A DNA stretch of 64,000 nt from Amphiura filiformis. Its lineage: Eukaryota > Echinodermata > Ophiuroidea > Amphilepidida > Amphiuridae. The notes beneath the pieces are model-generated. The model saw only the letters and a program-made list of their open reading frames with translations. It had not been told where the DNA came from and ran no database searches. A program made the position numbers and the translations under genes. Shown here in pieces: positions 56,401 through 64,000 of the stretch. The stretch is taken from assembly GCF_039555335.1 (NCBI RefSeq), contig NC_092647.1, positions 7,637,959-7,701,958 of the forward strand, given 5' to 3'. Within the stretch, counting starts at the first letter, position 1. Each line of letters opens with the position of its first letter.

Positions 56401-57944
56401 GGCACTGAAGGCAATTGGCTTCGGTGCCCCTACCAGTTGCTGAAAGGAAAATGTCCCATATTTCCAAATATGGCATTTAAATTTCAGTAGGGGCAAGTCT
56501 TAAGCCTATGCAAATCCTTGTATGCATGGAAATGATGTTAACAAGTACTCTCTCCTCAAAAATATGTAACATCTAAACCATAGCACATAAAAAAAAAACC
56601 TTGTCAGTGTAAAGTAGAGGCAAAGGCCCACCTAAAGGTCTTGAAAAGATTGCCCCCTACATGTACATGTAGTTGATACACTGAAATGATACACATCATT
56701 TTTGTCAATTTTTCATTGAAAAATTGGAGGGGGCGTTTATCAGAGGGGGAGTGTTTTCTCCAAAGTCGCCGAAAACTTTGAAAAAAAAAAAAAAAAAAAT
56801 ATGATAATTTTTAGATTTTTTGTTTTTACATACGTTACACGGTTAATCAACCGGATTGTGGTTCGTTAAACGGTTAGAAAAATAACCGTTAATTTATACC
56901 CTTAGCTATCGGTGAGCAAATTCTTGGCATACTCAAGAACCCTAACGTTGAATTTGCACACAATATAGTTTTTTTGGCGACAATCTATTTTTAAAAAAAA
57001 CATGGATTGTGTTGTAGATCATTCTATGGAGTCTTTGATTTTAGTGAAAACTTTTTGAAAAGTTTTTGGAATTGAGCACTTGAAAAATGGTTATTTTGGG
57101 AAAATCTTAAAATTCGGATCTATAATGCGCGATTATACCCAAAACGCGCAAATTTCGGCGCATTTTCCCTGTCCTTACCTAAAGATGACAAAACACCAAG
57201 AGTTTCACTATAGAAAACTTGGAGAACCAGTGATAGTGAGCAGCGTTCAAAATTTTGGTCAAGTCCGTTCGCCCGGGACAACTAAAAAAGTCGCTGAACA
57301 ACCAAAAATACTGATTTGGTTGTCCACCAGACAACCATACATACATGTACATCTGTAGCCAAAACTCACCTTTGTATACATGTGTATCTTTTAGCCGATG
57401 GTAATATTTAAAATTTGAAACTATTTTTATCAAGCCTCTCGATACTGGAAAAAAATCAGTTTATGCATCACAGGGGAAGTTCTCTTTTGACGAGTCATCG
57501 TTCGTTCACACAACAATCACTCGCGTACGCAATTACTACTTCCGCATTACCCGAATGCCGATCGTGGTAAGCAGTGTCTGCAATAAGGAAAATATGGAGG
57601 TTGTCCCAAGGACAACTAAAGCATGAATTCTGCTTGTCCTCAAAACATTTTGGTAGTCCCCAAAATATATGTCATGTTTTTGAGTGCAAAGAATCCATAT
57701 AGTGGTTGTCCAGGGGATAAGTACATAGCTCAATATGGTTGTCCCTAGTGATTTTTGGACAAAAGGACAAGAGGATTAAGTGCTTATTTCGAACACTGGT
57801 GGTAAGCATGAACTGCGCCTGTGTTATGAGTACACACATGGTTGTGGGGAAATTCTCGCATTCGCTATTACCAGAGTACAAAGTTTCAAAATCACACCAA
57901 TATTATATCAATGGAAAGCGTGAGATAAAAATTATATATAACTA

Positions 57945-58385
57945 TCGTACCTGGGTGTGGTACTCGTATCAAAGCTAGACTGGGGTCCACAGATAAAATC
58001 GCAGACACAGCCCGGAAATCTCTCAACTTCTTACAACGCAACCTCAACAAATGTCCAGAGAATATCAAACAGCAGGCATACACTTCTATAGTAAGACCAA
58101 TCTTGGAGTACCGGTACCATATTCATGTACAGCATAGGACACGGTGGCTCAGTGGTTACAGCCTTGGACTCATAATTTGAGAGTTTGCCAAGAAGCACAT
58201 TTCAGACCTTGAATCAGTCCAGAAGAAAGCGGCCCGCTTTGTGTAAGGGAATTATCAGCGGAAGGCCCACGTTTCCGGCATGCTTCAGGAGCTGAATTGG
58301 TCTTCTCTTCAAGACAGAAGAACAGCAGCACGTCTGACCATGTTGCACCAGATGGTGTGGAGGTTGCAAAATAACTGGAGGCACT
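57945..58385 (+). mobile_element. LINE C-terminal fragment, copy 2
   Basis: Same content as the fragment at 55975-56400, including LESVQKKAARFV and LQELNWSSLQDRRTAARLTM. One extra A near 57930 shifts the frame upstream of it. Non-functional. Confidence 0.75.
58139..58184 (+). mobile_element. tRNA-SINE head inside LINE fragment, copy 2
   Basis: 'cggtggctcagtggttacag' followed by 'ccttggactcataatttgag'. Closer to a tRNA than copy 1 because the T is retained. Confidence 0.6.
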
Positions 58386-59412
58386 GAAGGCAATTGGCTT
58401 GGTGCCCCTACCAGTTGCTGAAAGGAAAATGTCCCATATTTCCAAATATGGCATTTAAATTTCAGTAGGGGCAAGTCTTAAGCCTATGCAAATCCTTGTA
58501 TGCATGGAAATGATGTTAACAAGTACTCTCTCCTCAAAAATATGTAATCATCTAAACCATAGCACATAAAAAAAACCCTTGTCAGTGTAAAGTAGAGGCA
58601 AAGGCCCACCTAAAGGTCTTGAAAAGATTGCCCCCTACATGTACATGTAGTTGATACACTGAAATGATACACATCATTTTTGTCAATTTTTCATTGAAAA
58701 ATTGGAGGGGGCGTTTATCAGAGGGGGAGTGTTTTCTCCAAAGTCGCCGTAAACTTTGAAAAAAAAAATAATAATGATAATCTTTAGATTTTTTTGTTTT
58801 TACATACGTTTACACGGTTAATCAACCGGATTGTGGTTCGTTTAAACGGTTAGAAAAATAACCGTTAATTTACACCCTTAGCTATCGGTGAGCAAATTCT
58901 TGGCATACTCAAGAACCCTAGCGTTGAATTTGCACACAATATACATGTAGTTACGCATTCGATGCTAGCTAGAGTACTTTGCTGTGGTTTTTCGGACAGC
59001 GGTGCAATTATTTGCACCGGAGGTTTTATATTCTGTTAATGTTGAAATTTTGATGAAAGTTATTTTGATGAGTCGACTGTATCTTTAGAGCAAGATTTAC
59101 CAAATCTGGACAGTCTAAAATTTTGCTGAAGTGTAATTTTAGCAACACTTTTGATGCAATCACCTGTTGTGATCAGCTGTGTTTACTTCTGAACTTCCAT
59201 TGCTTTACACGGTGTCATGCTTCATCGAATCTGACTAGATTTTGAATGCAATGGTCTCTAGGCTAGCCTAGAATGTAACGCTCATGTAACGTACCTTGTT
59301 TGGTACATACATTGTTGGCATTCAAGTCCCAATATCATGCATATGAATAAAAACTTCTTCCTCAAGTTTTGTCTCAAAAATATGACGATATTATTCTTGA
59401 CATATTACTTAG

Positions 59413-59602
59413 GGCGCGTTCTCACTATGCCTGTTTGATACCAGGACGTGGACTCGATCCTACATCGAGTCCACTTCCAAGCATAGTGAGAACGCGAAAT
59501 AAGTGGTCTCGATCCTACATCCAGGATGTAGCATCGAGACCACCTCATTGAGGTAGTCTCATACCTAGGACGTGGTATCAAACAGCATATAGTGAGAACG
59601 CG
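59413..59602. mobile_element. Compound hairpin element with CGCGTTCTCACTAT ends
   Basis: Outer ends 'gcgcgttctcactatg' and 'atagtgagaacgcg' are complementary. A third, internal 'catagtgagaacgcg' lies at 59480-59495. Inside are two further stems: 'gtggactcgat' with 'atcgagtccac', and 'gtggtctcgat' with 'atcgagaccac'. A related fragment is at 62884-63028. Confidence 0.7.
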
Positions 59603-60135
59603 TTTACAAGTGGACTCGATCAACTTATACCGGAAATGCTCTATGCACGACCTTGATGGCCGGCGTTGTACTATAGGCCTATACAATATACAGTCTACAT
59701 TTTATAATTTTCCATTATAAAATTTAAACATTCATAGCTGGTCGCATGTCATAAGTTGGGTATGCTAAAAGGGTGGAGGGATTACACTTTTCTGAAAATT
59801 GCGATACAAATTTGATTGGATTTCCGTAACCCCATATCCTACAGCAGTGGTTGATACCTCATTTTAAGCCTAATATTATACTCTTTCAGTCTACTGAAGC
59901 ATATAATTATACATTATTTCGTAAAAAAATCACATCAGTTGAAATGAAAAATGCCAGGGGTGGAGGAGCAGGCGGATGTGGAGCAGGCGGATGCGGGAGT
60001 GTGCAATAGGGCCTATGTGGAAATTCACAAGTCAGCATGTCAAAACTACTGGTTACTTTTTCAAATCTAGGGAGGATATGATGTATTGACAGCTTTGAAT
60101 GTCGAATTTTTACAACTAAAACAAATACTGACTAC

Positions 60136-61706
60136 TTAAGGTGGTACTACACCCTCTGATCAATTTTGCATTTTTCTCAAAAAGTAACTACATACTGGTA
60201 ACAAAAGTTATTATGTATATTATAGGGGCAAGGAATCCAATTACTTCACTGAAATTTCAGTCATGGTGATTCAAGACAAGGGTTTCATATATATGTTAAG
60301 GGGGTACTACACCCATTGATTTTTTTTTGCATTTTTTGCATTTTGTGAAGAAATAAAAAAAAAAAAATTGGACAAAGTGGTATGCAAAATGAAGGGCAAA
60401 TCTTCTCGTTTTATTGGTGGCATCGGTATCAACGTAGCTTACATGCTTTTAAAAGTAGAAGCCAAAAGGTGGTACATCACTGATGATTTAAATTCACTTC
60501 ATTTTGGAAAGCTTACTATCAACGGATTTCGTTAAAATTTTGGATATGTGTTGCTAACATGTTAGGGAAATAAAGTTGATATGTAAAATGGGAATAAGTG
60601 GTTCCTGATTTCTTTTATGACTTCATGAACTTGGTGCTCCACAACTATCAAAAAGGAACTGGTTAAAATGCTTCTATTTTCAATGTTGAGCTATATTTTG
60701 TATTTTTAACTTGCGACATTATTTCACGAAACTTAATTAAGCCACAGGTAACAGGTTACCACAACCATACTACAGCAATGTTGAAAAAATTGTATTTCTT
60801 GTCACCTGTACCACCATATTGGGTAGTTTTCCGTAAGCTTAACGTTTGTGATTTTGGTAACTATTTTATATTTATTTGTGAAATCTATCTCAACTAGGCA
60901 TTCTAAATTGTACTCACCATTTACATCCCAAGTTATATTAGTATCCACCTTGCACTTCTCGATATATATCCAGTTAAAGACAGAATATCAACATTATTCC
61001 TCATTATGATATCACAAACTCTCACATGTGTATTCAAAATTGATGCTTAAATTTGACCTGAACCAATTGACCTATAACCTGACATATGGTGACCTAATAG
61101 CCTTTTCTTCTCCTAACAACACATTATAGTATTATTGACTAATGACTATAGATCCATTGTGTAAGTGTTTATATATTTTGCATGCACCACTAGATTTTCT
61201 ATAGAGAGTATAACAAAGGATTTAATGTATTCTATTCATGTACCCTACTTGAACATGTTGAATAGAATAAATCATGGTTTGTTATGAAACACGCATCTGA
61301 GTAACTAGGATACAGTAAACAAAATATATATAGGGCTAAAATGACTTACTACAATTGTTTAAAAGCACTTTTTTTTTTCTTTTTTTCATATTTGTTTTTA
61401 TTTCACATGATCCGTGCATATATCGCCTAGGTATAAATGAAAAAATATTTATTTAGACCAATCAAACCAATATATGGGTGTAGTACGCCCTTAAGAAATG
61501 AGGTACATTCTAGCGGTACCTCTTTTCTTATCATAAATAAACTTACCGCTTGTCTTGGGTCACTGAAATTCCAGTGTAGTAATGTACTGGATTCTTTTAA
61601 TACCCCTATAATAATTATACATAACTTTTGTTACCAGTGTGATATATTTTGTCAAAAAAATGCAAAAATAGTCACAAATTTATCAAGGTGTGTAGTACCA
61701 CCTTAA
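60136..61706. mobile_element. Family A element, copy 3, split by insertion
   Basis: TTAA at 60136-60139 and 61703-61706. The left arm is 60140-60295 and the right arm 61495-61702; both match copy 2 closely, including 'cactgaaattccagtgtagt'. The middle is occupied by the element at 60296-61494. Confidence 0.8.
60296..61494. mobile_element. Nested TTAA element inside family A copy 3
   Basis: Flanked by TTAA (60296-60299, 61491-61494). It starts GGGGGTACTACACCCAT and ends ATGGGTGTAGTACGCCC, the same terminal word as family A but with a different 1.2-kb interior. That interior has AT-rich text and no recognisable transposase. Confidence 0.78.
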
Positions 61707-62880
61707 AGGGTTATTTATGTTCCATTTTTTCATTTTTAATGAAATCCTAGTTGAATTTCAGTATTTTTAGCAATATGCTAATGTACATTTCTCTTCTTGA
61801 TATTCATTTCCTCAATAATAGAATAACCATCTTGCTAATTACTCGTAAAAAGGTCATTGACCTTCACAATGTAATTAACATACGTAAAATTTTAAATAGT
61901 TTAATTGAAGCATTAATGTATTGAGAACATATCCTCCAAATCTGATGACATTCTTGCATAAAATAAAAGTTTTACAGTCATTTTTGTAATTGAGGTCAGA
62001 TTTGAGAAAAACGCATTTGAAAATTGAGATTTCCATAGACGCCTGTGCATTAATTAATTAGTAATTAAGCATTATCTCACAAATTAAGCATGTGATAAGG
62101 TTAAAAATGGTGTTAATTATTAAAGATTGTCAATATATACAACATATCAAAAAATACATTTTTTGTCATTTTTGACCATGTAATGGAAATTGTACCCAAC
62201 TTACATGTATGACATGCGACCAGCTGGTACATGTAGTACACATGTATAGAACAAATTTCTCCAGGCTTTATTTCATGTAGTAATTTACAAAATTTATTTT
62301 TTATGTGGAAAAAGCTCGGGGAAAGTGGCCATACACGGAAGTTCGTTCGAGATGCTTGCCGTAGTTTGATGAGCAGCATGCTTCTCTCGTGCAGCGTGAA
62401 AACAACGGCATCGCGGCAAGATACAGATTTTATCCAGTTTCAGAATTAAACAAAATGACTTTGAACTTATTAGGATATTATTCAGGTGTATATTCGTTTT
62501 TGAGGTGTACATTTTGCTAGACTGAGTCAAAATTACCAATCAAAAATAGTATGTTTGATGGTGATTTAGAGGTTGTGTTGCATGTAAATCGGTGTGCTTG
62601 ACCAAAATCAGAAATAACAACCCGATGTATTTCTCTCATTTTACACGTAGGCCTATAGGCCTAATATAAAATAATAGTTTTTAGAGCGTTTTATTTCAGA
62701 TCCAAATTATACATATCACAAAATAACATATATATATATCCATAGATTGCAGAAATATATCAGGGGGCCTGGAAATAAAAAATGATCTTCCAAAATTGAT
62801 AGTCTAGTAAAGTTTGATTTGTGCTGTGAGTTCGGCTCAAAACATGCATTGCAACAGAATTTGTGGCGTCATGCATTGAT
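61707..62880. other. No gene recognised
   Basis: AT-rich sequence without supported frames or clear repeats. Confidence 0.35.
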
Positions 62881-62883
62881 ATT

Positions 62884-63028
62884 ATAACATCCGGGTAAGT
62901 GGAGTCGATCCTACATCAGCATTTTGGTGTTAGTGAGAACGCGAAATCAATGTGGACTGAGTCCACTTGTATGTGGACTCGGACCTAGGTACGAGACCCC
63001 ATGTCTGTAGTGAGAACACGACCTTAGT
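62884..63028. mobile_element. Fragment related to the 59413 hairpin element
   Basis: Shares 'tagtgagaacgcgaaat', 'gtggactcgg' and 'tagtgagaacacg' words with the element at 59413-59602. The order differs and the left end is missing. The two could instead be the ends of one larger element. Confidence 0.5.
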
Positions 63029-63214
63029 GACACCATATGCTATATTCCTTCATCAATTCATCATGACTTTACTCACGAAAAACATCATTTTGTGCCCATT
63101 TTTCTCGAGTGATTGATTACCAGACATCGCGCAGTCCCCATTGTAAATAGGTGATCAACACGTGTAGTGCTGGGCTCACATGTTCAAGAACCGGAAGGGT
63201 ATCACGGTCACCAT

Positions 63215-64000
63215 CAGTTTGCAATGACAAGTCTCACCAGAAGTAAATACAGGAGATACATCAGAGATGTTTGCGCTGAATCCAACAAAAAATTCTGGTC
63301 TCTGATAAAAAGTTTGAAAAATGATAGTTTTGGCATTCCTACTTTAAAATCCGTAGTAGGCTGTAACATCACTGAAAACAAAGAGAAAGCTGAAGTGATG
63401 AATGATCAATTCCAGTCAGTATTCACACAGGAGAATATGAACAATGTACCTAGCATCACCTCAACTCAATTCCCTCCCATGCCTGACATTGACATTAGTA
63501 CCGACGGTGTGACAAAGCTTTTGCTTGACCTTGACATGACCAAAGCGACTGGACCGGACGAAATACCTGCGTGTATCTTGAAGATGGGAGCGGCGGAAAT
63601 CGCACCAGCACTCACAACCATCTTCAGACGCTCTCTTGAAACAGGCATTCTGCCTGATGATTGGAGATGTGCGAATATATCTCCAATCTTCAAGAAAGGG
63701 GACCGCACGACACCTGCAAACTATAGACCGGTTTCCCTTACGTCTATAAGCTGCAAGGTTATGGAACATGTGTTATTTTTTCAAGTATCATGCGCCATCT
63801 TAACCAATTTAATATCTTGACCGACCAGCAACACGGCTTTCGCCAAAATAGATCGTGCGAGTCCCAGCTTATACTGACAATACACGACTTTGCCCTGTCC
63901 CTCGACAGTAAGCAACAGACTGATGTTATCATCATGGACTTCAGCAAAGCCTTTGATGTTGTACCACACAATAGGCTTATGCTGAAGCTTGACCACTATG
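63215..64000 (+). pseudogene. 5'-truncated LINE reverse transcriptase, frameshifted, runs off the edge
   Basis: LINE homology begins near 63215 (SLTRSKYRRYIRDV, KKFWSLIKSLK). It continues through KATGPDEIPACILK, TGILPDDWRCANISPIFKKG and NYRPVSLTSISCK, the N-terminal RT motifs of CR1/jockey-type elements. In a T run at about 63774-63779 the frame breaks, apparently by two extra bases. Beyond it, another frame resumes with QQHGFRQNRSCESQ and the first catalytic aspartate region IIMDFSKAFD. The rest lies outside the window. The upstream endonuclease is missing. Non-functional as it stands. Confidence 0.85.

Larger units (their letters stand above)
55024..56969 (+). repeat. Tandem duplication, copy 1 (~1.95 kb)
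   Basis: From 'catggattgtgttgta' to 'gaatttgcacacaatata', repeated almost identically at 56999-58943 with an offset of about 1,970. Differences are scattered substitutions and small indels. It contains a LINE fragment with a SINE piece. Copy 1 has an extra 'cattgta' near its start. Confidence 0.93.
56999..58943 (+). repeat. Tandem duplication, copy 2 (~1.95 kb)
   Basis: Near-identical to 55024-56969. About 30 bp of separate sequence ('gtttttttggcgacaatc...') lies between the copies. Copy 2 has small insertions, such as the extra 'ggacaaaa' near 57760. Confidence 0.93.

Noticed and set aside
55109..57358. A 92-codon frame conserved in both tandem copies (55109 and 57080)
   Set aside because: Its conservation is explained by the recent duplication of the whole block, including non-coding parts; no homology recognised.

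Overview
This is a eukaryotic, AT-rich window with long introns, canonical GT/AG exons and abundant palindromic transposon debris. Nothing looks bacterial. The best guess is a marine invertebrate deuterostome (echinoderm or hemichordate type). The basis is an animal-type cullin-1, a chimaerin-like RhoGAP, tRNA-derived SINEs, CR1/jockey-type LINE pieces, and many short inverted-repeat elements with a frequent 'aggcctat' word. The phylum is an inference and could not be tested here.

Three protein-coding genes can be reconstructed. (1) A complete cullin-1 gene (CUL1) runs on the minus strand from 51549 to 28319 in 19 coding exons whose phases all agree, giving 769 residues (human CUL1 has 776). 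It is the scaffold of SCF ubiquitin ligases and keeps the NEDD8 acceptor lysine (K713). (2) On the plus strand, 9490-16676, lies a small RhoGAP gene of about 236 residues in up to eight exons. The six downstream exons are well supported and the two upstream ones are tentative. (3) On the minus strand a two-exon gene (18501-18345 and 5661-5009) encodes a secreted acetoacetate-decarboxylase-like protein of 269 residues. Its single 12.7-kb intron contains the whole RhoGAP gene in the opposite orientation.

Layout: 1-5000 holds repeats (a truncated palindromic element, a 567-bp foldback, a SINE, a dispersed repeat pair). 5000-18500 holds the nested gene pair, whose introns carry TA-flanked inverted-repeat elements, a 28-bp-TIR element, an (ACTC)n tract and a 34-bp minisatellite with higher-order structure. 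18500-28300 is intergenic with several MITEs. 28300-51600 is CUL1, whose introns hold MITEs, a mariner-like element with a transposase remnant and a decayed DDE transposase. 51600-64000 is gene-poor: a LINE remnant, a tandemly duplicated 1.95-kb block containing a LINE/SINE chimera, a self-nested TTAA-flanked element, and a 5'-truncated LINE reverse transcriptase running off the right edge.

I found no operon-like system, CRISPR array or plainly new multi-gene system. The most unusual items are the nested antisense gene pair, an in-frame stop-free (ACTC)n intron in the RhoGAP gene, the TTAA element inserted into its own relative, and hairpins sitting 20-33 bp from CUL1 splice sites.
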